NCBI GenBank assembly: GCA_017303505.1
Contig: JAFLCP010000091.1
Location: 1-32,054 of the forward strand
Length of the DNA stretch: 32,054 bases
From: Planctomycetota bacterium
GTDB taxonomy: Bacteria; Planctomycetota; Planctomycetia; Pirellulales; Pirellulaceae
Reading direction: 5' to 3'
Shown: positions 23,284-31,055 of the stretch, piece after piece
Position numbering within the stretch: position 1 is the first letter of the stretch
How the letters are laid out: each line of letters opens with the position of its first letter
Made by a program: the position numbers and the translations under genes
The notes under the pieces: model-generated
Told to the model about the DNA's origin: nothing
Database searches by the model: none
Seen by the model: the letters and a program-made list of their open reading frames with translations, nothing else

Positions 23284-25790
23284 ACCGCAACATTGTAACT
23301 TTCCTTAGCTTGTTATTTGGCTGCTGCACTCCCATCATTCGAGCGGATGAGCAAGCGGACGATTTGCGAGCGAGCAACCTCATCCGCACCAAATGCTTGG
23401 CCTGCCATAATTCGAGCACCGCTGAGGCCGATGTTGTTATTGAGACACAAGCTCAGTTGTTGGCAACACATAATGACAAGGCGCTCATTGTCCCAGGGAA
23501 ACATGCCGAAAGTTGGTTGTGGCAGATATCTGCTCGCAAAGCTGAACCCGCTATGCCACCGGCTGATAACAAAGTCAACGTGTCAGCCCTGAATGAGGAA
23601 GAGATTCAATTGTTGGCAGCCTGGATTGACCGTGGCGCCAAATGGGTGGACGCTCCCAAAGTAACCATGACGTTTCGCGAATTACCTGCGGAACAACTTC
23701 CCATTCAGTCGATTGCCATGCAAAACGACGGCTCACGGGCTGCCGTTGCCTGGGGAAACCGCGTCGGCGTCATTCGCGTCCCGAGCGGTGAAATGGAAGG
23801 TTGGCTTTTGGACCCACAACTGGTCAATCCATCGACAGGGAATCCCATCAAAGCGAGTGATATCGACTTTGTGCAATCAATCGCCATGTCGGCGGATGGA
23901 AATCTAATAGCGACCGGCGGTTTTCGTTCATTTCGTCTATGGAAAAAGAAAGATGTCGCTCGCGAAGCCCAGCTATCGATTGAAACCGCTCAGCCTGGCA
24001 AGTGGATTGTGGGAGCGACACATGCCATTTTCGTGCGAGATGACGGAAGCGTTTCGGTTTTGGATCGTCAATCCAATGCAGCCGTAAATTTTAACAACTT
24101 GCTATTGGCCCAACCGATCCATGCACTTAACTTGCATCCCACCGAACCGATTCTAGCGATATGTCGCAAAGACCAAATTCTTCTGACGTACCATTTGGCA
24201 ACCCAAGAAATTCAAGTGATCGGTCGCGTTGCAGCATTACCCGAACAGCTCTTCGTTCTTGGCAAAGGTGATGTGGCTGGTCTAAGGGGTGGAAATTTTG
24301 AACGCTTTCAGTTTAAACAATTCGCCTCGGCAGCTGTTGATGCAACGCCGGTAGCGACAGTGGCTGCGACCGATCAAGCGAATGAATTCGTGGCTGCGGT
24401 TCTCAATCATTATCCAGAACTAAAGTCGCCCATCGATATCAACAGTATACCCAACAGTCCTTATTCCGATGCTGAAGTTGCCACTCTTCAATGGAACTCG
24501 CAAATCGCAACCCGCTTAGTACAAGTCGCCGAAGCGGATGTAAAGGCGGCACAAGAAGAACTCAAGGGAGAAGAGACGAACAAGCAAACTTTAGAAGGTG
24601 AATTAACCAAGAGCCAAACGGCCGTGGACGAAGCCAAGAAGGAACTTGAAGGCAAACCCGACGACATGGCCATCGCGGAAAAGGTAAAGAAAGCGGAAAG
24701 TGGATTGGAAACAGCTAAAGATGCGGTGAAGCGAGCTGACGAGCGCATTACGGCATTGAAAGAACGCATCACCATGTTGGAAGGTGTCACCAATCAGCAA
24801 AAGCAAGCAGCCGAACAAAGTGCCAAAGTACTTGCCGATTATCAGGCGCAAGTTGGTACTGGCATTTTCAAGCCTGTCGCGGTGGCTGCGGAGCGTGACC
24901 GAACCGGCTGGCGCGCGATCGTGGATAAACGTGGCTCGCTCTCTCTATTAGATCCCAACAATCAAACCGTATCTGTTGTGCACGAACAAGCCAAAGATGC
25001 CGTAAGTATAAAGAGTTTAGGAAATCAACGCTGGTGGGTTGGATATGCCAATGGGAAAGCCGATATTTGGAATCTGCAATCGGGCTGGGACCTGGTCACT
25101 CGCCTCGGCGGACCGCTTGAACAACAACCTTTCGTCGATCGCGTTCTCTCTATCGCCTTTAATCCGGAAGGAACCAAGATTGCCATCGGATGTGGAGAAC
25201 CAAGTCGCAGCGGCTCAATCTTTATTTATGACATTGCTTCCAATCAAATTGTGCTGACGAAGGCTGAAGCCCACAGCGATGTTGTCGTCTCGTTGGCCTA
25301 TTCTCCAAACGGAAAATACTTGGCTTCAGGTGGCGCAGATCGCATGGCGAAACTATGGAACGCTGACAACCTCGAACCGTATAAGACCCTCGAAGGTCAC
25401 ACCCATCATGTGAATTCCGTTAGTTGGAAATGCGATAGTCGTCAGCTATTGACTGCCTCAGCGGATACGACGACGAAACTATGGGATGTGGTGACAGCCC
25501 AACAACTCAAGACGGTCGATTTGGGTGATGCAGAATTGAACGCTGCTTTGTATGTCGCTCAGTTGGATCACATGTTGGTAGCCGCTTCAACGCAGCCGGT
25601 GACACGTCGCAACACGAATGATGCCGGCCAACACAATGCCTATCCATGCGATTCGGACTACACCTTCGGTATCGCCATCGATCGGGCGGGGCAACGGATA
25701 TTGGCCGGTGGTAGCCAGGGCGTGTTACGTGGCTTCAAACTTGATCAAACTGCATTATTCAAGATCTCCCCACCGAACCTACCTCAATAA
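23280..25790 (+). CDS. Exported WD40 protein with N-terminal cytochrome motif and central coiled coil
   Basis: An exported 836-residue protein. A signal peptide (MNRNIVTFLSLLFGCCTPII, then RADEQ) is followed by a single CLACHN heme-type motif at residues 39-44 in a PSCyt1-like region (VPGKHAESWLWQI, AMPPADNKVNVSALNEEEIQ, AWIDRGAKW). WD40-like blades occupy roughly 130-350. A Lys/Glu/Ala-rich segment (about 415-510, with LEGELTKSQTAVDEAKKELE) is a long coiled coil that interrupts the propeller. Further WD40 repeats are clear at about 620-740 (SLAYSPNGKYLASGGADRMA, then KLWN, and LLTASADTTTKLWDV). It is the last gene of the three-gene operon and is coupled to the PPC gene by a four-base overlap. 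A scaffold or electron-accepting role is only a guess. Confidence 0.85.
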   Translation: MNRNIVTFLSLLFGCCTPIIRADEQADDLRASNLIRTKCLACHNSSTAEADVVIETQAQLLATHNDKALIVPGKHAESWLWQISARKAEPAMPPADNKVNVSALNEEEIQLLAAWIDRGAKWVDAPKVTMTFRELPAEQLPIQSIAMQNDGSRAAVAWGNRVGVIRVPSGEMEGWLLDPQLVNPSTGNPIKASDIDFVQSIAMSADGNLIATGGFRSFRLWKKKDVAREAQLSIETAQPGKWIVGATHAIFVRDDGSVSVLDRQSNAAVNFNNLLLAQPIHALNLHPTEPILAICRKDQILLTYHLATQEIQVIGRVAALPEQLFVLGKGDVAGLRGGNFERFQFKQFASAAVDATPVATVAATDQANEFVAAVLNHYPELKSPIDINSIPNSPYSDAEVATLQWNSQIATRLVQVAEADVKAAQEELKGEETNKQTLEGELTKSQTAVDEAKKELEGKPDDMAIAEKVKKAESGLETAKDAVKRADERITALKERITMLEGVTNQQKQAAEQSAKVLADYQAQVGTGIFKPVAVAAERDRTGWRAIVDKRGSLSLLDPNNQTVSVVHEQAKDAVSIKSLGNQRWWVGYANGKADIWNLQSGWDLVTRLGGPLEQQPFVDRVLSIAFNPEGTKIAIGCGEPSRSGSIFIYDIASNQIVLTKAEAHSDVVVSLAYSPNGKYLASGGADRMAKLWNADNLEPYKTLEGHTHHVNSVSWKCDSRQLLTASADTTTKLWDVVTAQQLKTVDLGDAELNAALYVAQLDHMLVAASTQPVTRRNTNDAGQHNAYPCDSDYTFGIAIDRAGQRILAGGSQGVLRGFKLDQTALFKISPPNLPQ

Positions 25791-26220
25791 CAACGAGGCC
25801 TCAGCGAAGGCTTGCATGCGGGGAATGTGGCTGATTCTCGACTCAATGCGCACGAAAATAGGCGCCCGAGGGAGAGAATTGTCGCAATTCCCCGGTCGCA
25901 TCGCTTACTTGACTTCTTTACTATGGTAAAGGTAGACCAAGCTTGTTAGTAACCTAGCTTGGCAGCGAAATGAATCCCCAGAGATTTACCGGTGAAGCCC
26001 ACCGCATTTCATTGCCACAGATTACCAACAAGCTTGGTCGTATGATAAAGGTCTGAATCCTGGTCGATCTCGTTCTACGTCTCACCGTTAGAGCGATTTC
26101 GAACATGCCACCTGGTCGGACATCCCGTCCTCCCTAAGTACCTATATTATCGAAATTACCCAACCATCCCATGATACGATTTCGCGATTTTGCCTTGTTT
26201 TCCCAAGCGAGTCATTTTGA
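25791..26220. other. Intergenic region holding a palindromic element
   Basis: 430 bases between the exported-protein operon and the ABC operon, with no credible gene. The central part (25922-26053) is a large hairpin flanked by near-identical 12-base direct repeats, described separately. Upstream of it, GAATTG/CAATTC near 25877-25891 forms a small 6-bp hairpin. The part from 26054 to 26220 must contain the ABC operon promoter, not identified. Confidence 0.5.
25922..26053. repeat. Palindromic element with flanking direct repeats (MITE-like or structured RNA)
   Basis: The outer arms are GACCAAGCTTGTTAGTAA (25935-25952) and its inverted copy at 26023-26040, matching 17 of 18. Inner arms at 25960-25972 and 26006-26018 match at 11 of 13, and a central CGGTG/CACCG hairpin lies at 25991-26005. 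Outside the outer arms are TATGGTAAAGGT (25922-25933) and TATGATAAAGGT (26042-26053), a direct repeat with one difference, each one base from the arm. Terminal inverted repeats plus a flanking duplication look like a miniature transposable element. A three-tier hairpin would also suit a non-coding RNA or cruciform. No protein is encoded. Confidence 0.6.
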
Positions 26221-27015
26221 ATGAGTGACGCTGGTGGATTGAATCCAAAAATCGCCAAATCGAGCGCTAAAGAAATCGGCGTGCACTGCCGCGATGTGTC
26301 CGTTGTTTTTGGTGAGTCGCAGCATGTCCTGCAACACCTCAACATGGACATTCAGCGCGGTGAAATCGTTTCACTTTTGGGGCCATCGGGTTGTGGCAAG
26401 AGCACATTGTTGCGAGCGATTGCCAAACTGCAGCCTATTCACTCTGGTTCGATTGAATTAGGTACACCTTCGGATCAACTGGCTTCCATGTCTTTCGTGT
26501 TTCAAGATGCCACTTTGCTTCCGTGGCGGACGGTGCGCGAGAACGTCGCCTTGCCACTGCAGCTTCGAAGAGAGTCACAAGACTCAGCAGCGGCTCGCGT
26601 GGAAGAAGTTTTGCTTCAAGTCGGGTTACCGACCGAACATCACAATAAATTTCCGCGTCAACTGTCGGGTGGAATGAGAATGCGAACATCGTTAGCTCGC
26701 GCATTGATCACCGACCCCGATGTGCTTTTGTTGGACGAGCCTTTTGCGGCCTTGGATGATATGTTGCGAACACGTCTCAACGAGCTCGTTCTTGAATTAT
26801 GGCAAACGCGAAAACGCACCATTGTTTTTGTGACGCACAACATTGGCGAAGCGTTATTCTTGAGCCATCGAATCGCGATGATGTCGCAAGGAAAAATCGC
26901 TAAATGGCTCGATATTCCCTGGGATTTCCCACGAAAGCGAAGTGTTCGCACCAGTAGTGAGTTTGGTGCCCTCTATGGAAAAGTCGCTGAATCCCTCGCG
27001 GAGTCGACCACATGA
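26221..27015 (+). CDS. ABC transporter ATP-binding protein (nitrate/sulfonate/taurine type)
   Basis: Cytoplasmic ATPase of a SsuB/TauB-like importer. It has Walker A GPSGCGKST at residues 54-62, a Q-loop in FVFQDATLLPWRTVRENV, signature LSGGM at 148-152, Walker B VLLLDEP at 168-174, the D-loop region AALDD and the H-loop in VTHNIGEALFLSHRI. The 264-residue length is normal. It begins at ATG 26221 and overlaps the permease gene by four bases (ATGA). Substrate cannot be read from the ATPase: sulfonates, taurine, nitrate/bicarbonate or a thiamine precursor are all handled by this group. No periplasmic binding protein gene is present in the window. Confidence 0.93.
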   Translation: MSDAGGLNPKIAKSSAKEIGVHCRDVSVVFGESQHVLQHLNMDIQRGEIVSLLGPSGCGKSTLLRAIAKLQPIHSGSIELGTPSDQLASMSFVFQDATLLPWRTVRENVALPLQLRRESQDSAAARVEEVLLQVGLPTEHHNKFPRQLSGGMRMRTSLARALITDPDVLLLDEPFAALDDMLRTRLNELVLELWQTRKRTIVFVTHNIGEALFLSHRIAMMSQGKIAKWLDIPWDFPRKRSVRTSSEFGALYGKVAESLAESTT

Positions 27016-27815
27016 AGGGGCAAGATCGCACGCAATGGCAAGTGACGTTATTGGCACCGGTGTTATCGCTGGTTTTCTTGGTTGTCGTATGGCAAGCGAT
27101 CGTTTCTCTGTCGCAAATTCATCCAGTGATCCTGCCTGGCCCGAAGGCCGTGTGGGAAGCATTTCAAAAGAACAGTACCGCATTGCAAAAGGGATTTATT
27201 GCGACAGGTGAAGCTGCCTTAGTCGGAATGTTGTCCAGCTTGTTGATCGGGAGCTTGATCGCAGTTTTGTTTGCGCAATCGCGTTGGCTGCGAGCCGCTT
27301 GTTTTCCCTACGTCATCTTTTTGCAAACCGTTCCCATCGTGGCCATTGCCCCCCTGCTCATCATCTGGTCGGGCTATAACTTTCGGACAATTGTCATTGT
27401 GTCGTTTATCATCAGTCTGTTTCCGGTCGTTTCGAATGTGACATCCGGTTTGTTGTCGATCGATCGCAACTTAATGGAGTTGTTTCAGCTCTATGGTGCG
27501 AGCCGTTGGCAGATCCTTTTTCGATTGCAGATTCCTGCGGCAATACCCAACTTGATTTTGGGTGCGCGGGTAAGCAGTGGGTTAGCTGTGATTGGCGCAA
27601 TCGTGGGTGAGTTCTTTGTTGGAAATGGTGGTCAATATGATGGCCTCGGAACTTTGATGACAGGCTGGCAAAGCCTGCAGCGAACCGATGCACTGATTGC
27701 TGCCGTTTTGGTTAGTACGCTTTTGGGCGTATCAATGTTTGTCTTGGTCAATCTCGTTTCGAGGACTCTCTTACGTCGCTGGACCCAGGCTGCCGGATTT
27801 GACAGTAACGGCTAA
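27012..27815 (+). CDS. ABC transporter permease (SsuC/TauC type)
   Basis: Inner-membrane permease partner of the ATPase just upstream. The 267-residue protein has about six hydrophobic segments: the first at about 12-32 (LLAPVLSLVFLVVVWQAIVS), then near 65-85, 95-117, 123-145, 185-205 and 235-255. The cytoplasmic EAA-type loop that docks on the ATPase is visible as ELFQLYGASRWQILFRLQIP, followed by GARVSSGLAVIGAIVGEFF. This is the standard layout of the nitrate/sulfonate/taurine permease family. The stop codon lies inside the stem of the following terminator. Confidence 0.92.
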   Translation: MKGQDRTQWQVTLLAPVLSLVFLVVVWQAIVSLSQIHPVILPGPKAVWEAFQKNSTALQKGFIATGEAALVGMLSSLLIGSLIAVLFAQSRWLRAACFPYVIFLQTVPIVAIAPLLIIWSGYNFRTIVIVSFIISLFPVVSNVTSGLLSIDRNLMELFQLYGASRWQILFRLQIPAAIPNLILGARVSSGLAVIGAIVGEFFVGNGGQYDGLGTLMTGWQSLQRTDALIAAVLVSTLLGVSMFVLVNLVSRTLLRRWTQAAGFDSNG

Positions 27816-27831
27816 ACAGTCGTTACTTTTT
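27804..27831 (+). terminator. Intrinsic terminator overlapping the ABC permease stop codon
   Basis: AGTAACGGCT (27804-27813) pairs with AGTCGTTACT (27818-27827) through ten pairs including one G-U, around a four-base AAAC loop. A run of five T follows (27827-27831). The permease stop TAA (27813-27815) is at the top of the stem, so the terminator starts inside the gene and translating ribosomes would initially cover it. Confidence 0.8.
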
Positions 27832-28087
27832 GTTCAGACAACAAATTCATCTTTGCGGAAAACGACGGTTCGCTTAATCTCCCCAGCGTTACGACCGTTA
27901 CGATTGCCACAGACTGCCAACCCACTCTGTTGGTTGGCACGATTTCGAGAACGTACATTTGACGTTATCGATTTCAGTTGTACGGTTTCAAATCACCGCT
28001 ACTAGGTCTGGGATTTCGGCTGGGCAACCGAATCCGGCATATTTCCCTCCATTTGTCCCAATCCATCGAAAGGATGGCAATAGAACA

Positions 28088-29458
28088 ATGGCCACAGCGA
28101 TCATCATTACCTTTATCATCGGCTATCTGATGATAGCCTTTGAGCATCCACTGCATATCGATAAGGCAGCTACGGCACTCTTGACGGGTGTTATCTGTTG
28201 GTCGATCTACATGTTCGGCATCGAGGGACTTATTCCCGACGGAAGCATTCCGCATTGGTTTGCAGATAAGTTCAATCACCAAGGTGATCATGCCCACTAC
28301 ACCCGTGAGTTCATGACGGAATGGGCGGTGGAAGGGCAATTGTATGGCTCTCTAGCTGAAATCGCCGGTATCTTATTCTTCTTGATGGGAGCAATGACGA
28401 TCGTTGAGTTGGTGGATGCCTACGAAGGATTCTCGATCATCACCGACCGTATCAACGCCAAGAGCCAAGTGAAATTGTTGTGGATCGTTTCGATCCTCAC
28501 GTTCTTCATGTCGGCTGTTCTTGACAACTTGACCACTACGATCGTGATGGTGTCATTGCTCAAGAAGCTGATCAAAGATCATGAAAAGCGACTTTTCTAC
28601 GCAGGTATGGTCATTATTGCCGCCAACGCTGGAGGTGCCTGGACGGTTATCGGTGACGTGACAACGACCATGTTGTGGATCAAGAAGAAGATTTCGCCGC
28701 TTCCAACGGTGTATTGGTTGTTTTTGCCAAGCTTGGCCTGCTTGTGTGTGCCGTTGCTCTTTATCTCTCGCTACCTAAAAGGCCCTGTCGAACGACCAGA
28801 ACATGTTTCGCACGCACACTATAAGAAACTAAAACCTTACCAATCCATGCTGTTCCTTTGCTTGGGTTTTGGTGGTCTTTTGTTTGTTCCAATCTTCAAA
28901 GCAGTGACGCATCTCCCTCCTTTCATGGGTGTTATGCTTAGCTTGAGCATCATGTGGATTGTTTCTGAAATCGTCAAACACGATATGGATCAAGAAACAC
29001 GATCCTCAACTCATGTCATTTCCATTCTTAAGAAAATTGACACCGGAAGTATCTTGTTCTTCTTGGGAATTCTGCTCGCGATTAACTCGATGGCTTCGGT
29101 AGGCATTTTGAAACAAGCTGCTGAAGGCTTGGATTCCTATGTTGGTAACAAGAATGCCATCGCTATTCTGATCGGTTTGCTCAGTGCGGTTGTCGACAAC
29201 GTCCCGCTAGTGGCTGCCGGTATCGAAATGTATTCGATGGAAATAGATAACCCATTCTGGATTTTCTTGGCTTACTGTGCTGGTACTGGCGGTAGCTGCT
29301 TGATCATCGGTTCGGCGGCTGGCGTAGCTGCCATGGGTCTCGAAAAAATCGACTTCATGTGGTACGTCAAGAACATCAGCTTCTGGGCTTTGCTCGGATA
29401 CCTGGCGGGTTGTGCGGTCTACTTCGCTCAAGTCTATCTCTTCGGTCTTATGAGCTAG
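28088..29458 (+). CDS. nhaD: NhaD-family sodium/proton antiporter
   Basis: Polytopic inner-membrane antiporter of the ion-transporter superfamily that exports Na+ or Li+ in exchange for protons. The start ATG 28088 (MATAIIITFIIGYLMIAFEH) matches NhaD proteins and has AAAGGA at 28069-28074, an unusually wide 13-base spacing; the frame is open upstream to 27959 but that part looks untranslated. Conserved NhaD segments are EIAGILFFLMGAMTIVELVD, LTFFMSAVLDNLTTTIVMV, IAANAGGAWTVIGDVTTTML and GLLSAVVDNVPLVAAGIEMY, the two DN pairs being likely ion-site residues. About 12 hydrophobic stretches are seen in 456 residues. It is a single gene with its own terminator. The 272-base upstream region includes a doubled CGTTACGA (about 27886-27904). 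Confidence 0.93.
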   Translation: MATAIIITFIIGYLMIAFEHPLHIDKAATALLTGVICWSIYMFGIEGLIPDGSIPHWFADKFNHQGDHAHYTREFMTEWAVEGQLYGSLAEIAGILFFLMGAMTIVELVDAYEGFSIITDRINAKSQVKLLWIVSILTFFMSAVLDNLTTTIVMVSLLKKLIKDHEKRLFYAGMVIIAANAGGAWTVIGDVTTTMLWIKKKISPLPTVYWLFLPSLACLCVPLLFISRYLKGPVERPEHVSHAHYKKLKPYQSMLFLCLGFGGLLFVPIFKAVTHLPPFMGVMLSLSIMWIVSEIVKHDMDQETRSSTHVISILKKIDTGSILFFLGILLAINSMASVGILKQAAEGLDSYVGNKNAIAILIGLLSAVVDNVPLVAAGIEMYSMEIDNPFWIFLAYCAGTGGSCLIIGSAAGVAAMGLEKIDFMWYVKNISFWALLGYLAGCAVYFAQVYLFGLMS

Positions 29459-29492
29459 ACCTATTTAGCCAGTTTTTGATCCTCCAATAATG

Positions 29493-29531
29493 AAGGCCCA
29501 GCGATGTGAAAACAACGCTGGGCCTTTTTTT
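29493..29531 (+). terminator. Intrinsic terminator after nhaD
   Basis: AAGGCCCAGCG (29493-29503) pairs perfectly with CGCTGGGCCTT (29516-29526), with a 12-base loop, followed by T residues up to 29531. This is a strong GC-rich stem with a T-tract on the plus strand. With A residues before the left arm it may also serve the minus-strand gene ending at 29578. Confidence 0.88.
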
Positions 29532-29577
29532 GTTCGAGCTGTTTCTCTAATGCGATCTTCTTGACGGAACGCCTGAA

Positions 29578-31017
29578 TCATTCGCCCTTGAAGATCTTGA
29601 CGTTGGTGCAGAACTGAGCTGTGAGCGGTTCTTGCGGATACACTGCTTCACCAAAAGCAGCGATATAACCTTCGCTTGGGATCTTGATGGTGTAGCAATA
29701 TTTTCCATCCTCTAGGCTACAAGGATGCTCGATCCACTTTGACTCTCGAAAATCTTTCGTATTGGAAACAGCGATCCAAGCCCGAACCGCCTCGGGGGTT
29801 TTGTTCGAAGCGACTTGAAGCTGGACTCCCCCCTCGATTTTCTTGAATTCCCAATTGAGTTCAGGCAACGGATCGCCACCGGTTTGGCTTCGATGCAAGG
29901 CCAATAGACTTCCCAAGATGCGTGCATAGTCGTCCGCGTTATGGCCTTTGTTGGGCACGTACAACAAATGCTTGGAGCCTTTCAATTCATCCCAATACAG
30001 ACCGCAACTTTCCAATGGCCAATAGCGATCGTTCGTACCAAAGATCAACAACTTGGGCTGAGAGATTTTTTCGCGGTATTGATATGGATCCACAATCTTC
30101 TGTAGCGACACTCCGGGAGGTGTATCAATGTACTTGGGTAGTTGCAGCTCCGTGTAGTCAGCGATTTGTTCCGAGTATGTCCCCCAAGTATCCATCTGCA
30201 ATTTGAGATGTTCGCTCATGTTGAGCATATCGATGACCATTGGCGCGAGAGCATGCACGCGTGGATCGATGCTGCTGGTAAGCCAAGTGGTCCAACCTCG
30301 TTTCGAGGCGCCCGTCACGGTGAACTTAGCCAGATTGAGGTTCCACTTTTCTTTGCAAACGGCTTGTGCGGCATCCATCGATCGAACGGCCGATTTCACC
30401 ATCGGCAACAACAACGGCCAAGTATCATCACCGGTGCGCATATAGTTCGCAAAGGTCTCTGCAATGATTTCATCTTCATACTTTTCACCAAACATCGGCT
30501 GGAACGGCACTTGTTGCACAATAACAAAGACCGACTTGAAAGCTTCAGCAAACGTCGACAGCATCGAGGCTTCACGCGGTAACTTGAGATCGTCCGGTCC
30601 GTTTTCGGGCCATTCCTTTTTCCAACTACCACCACTGATCAATAGAATGCCGGGAACTTCAGTGAGCTCTTCGACACTCTTCGGCTTGATCACATAAACC
30701 ACATGTTTCCACGTAGTTCCTTGCCAAGTTTGCGAGTTCAGGTGCAGGCGAATCACATCGCACGAGCCGCTCTTGTGCTCTTGTTTGATGGACCATTGAA
30801 ATGATTTGTCTTCCGCACCAACGTACTTTTCAAGGGCAGATTCCGCGTTCTGAAATTTCTCAGCGGAACGTTCTTGCCCAACGGCCACTGAAGATGAAAA
30901 ACAAGATAGCCCCAATAACGCAGCCAAAGACGCGAACGCTATGTAACGACGCAATAACACAGAGCTACTCCACTGTTGATAAGAAAAGAAACATTGCCTA
31001 GCGTGAAAGGGAGACAT
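29578..31017 (-). CDS. PhoPQ-activated pathogenicity-related (PqaA-like) exported alpha/beta hydrolase
   Basis: An exported serine-hydrolase-like protein of 479 residues from ATG 31017 (a GTG one codon upstream is also possible). A signal peptide (LLRRYIAFASLAALLGLSCF to about VAVGQE) directs it out of the cytoplasm. The PqaA family (PhoPQ-activated pathogenicity-related protein) is recognised by VPGILLISGGSWKKEWPENG, VTGASKRGWTTWLTSSIDPR with nucleophile Ser near 238, LLIFGTNDRYWPLESC with the likely catalytic Asp, and VPNKGHNADDY with the likely His. In Salmonella the family member confers peptide resistance, but the substrate is unknown and planctomycetes carry several copies. It follows the membrane-protein gene upstream by 38 bases, so the two could be one transcript. 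The terminator at 29493-29531 lies beyond its stop. Confidence 0.88.
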   Translation of the reverse strand: MSPFHARQCFFSYQQWSSSVLLRRYIAFASLAALLGLSCFSSSVAVGQERSAEKFQNAESALEKYVGAEDKSFQWSIKQEHKSGSCDVIRLHLNSQTWQGTTWKHVVYVIKPKSVEELTEVPGILLISGGSWKKEWPENGPDDLKLPREASMLSTFAEAFKSVFVIVQQVPFQPMFGEKYEDEIIAETFANYMRTGDDTWPLLLPMVKSAVRSMDAAQAVCKEKWNLNLAKFTVTGASKRGWTTWLTSSIDPRVHALAPMVIDMLNMSEHLKLQMDTWGTYSEQIADYTELQLPKYIDTPPGVSLQKIVDPYQYREKISQPKLLIFGTNDRYWPLESCGLYWDELKGSKHLLYVPNKGHNADDYARILGSLLALHRSQTGGDPLPELNWEFKKIEGGVQLQVASNKTPEAVRAWIAVSNTKDFRESKWIEHPCSLEDGKYCYTIKIPSEGYIAAFGEAVYPQEPLTAQFCTNVKIFKGE

Positions 31018-31055
31018 CACAACGGCACGCTAGGCTTCATGAACAAAACGATGGA

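Noticed and set aside
27959-28087. Upstream in-frame extension of nhaD
   Set aside because: It adds a polar Pro-rich segment before the first membrane helix; ATG 28088 gives the usual NhaD N-terminus with an AAAGGA upstream.
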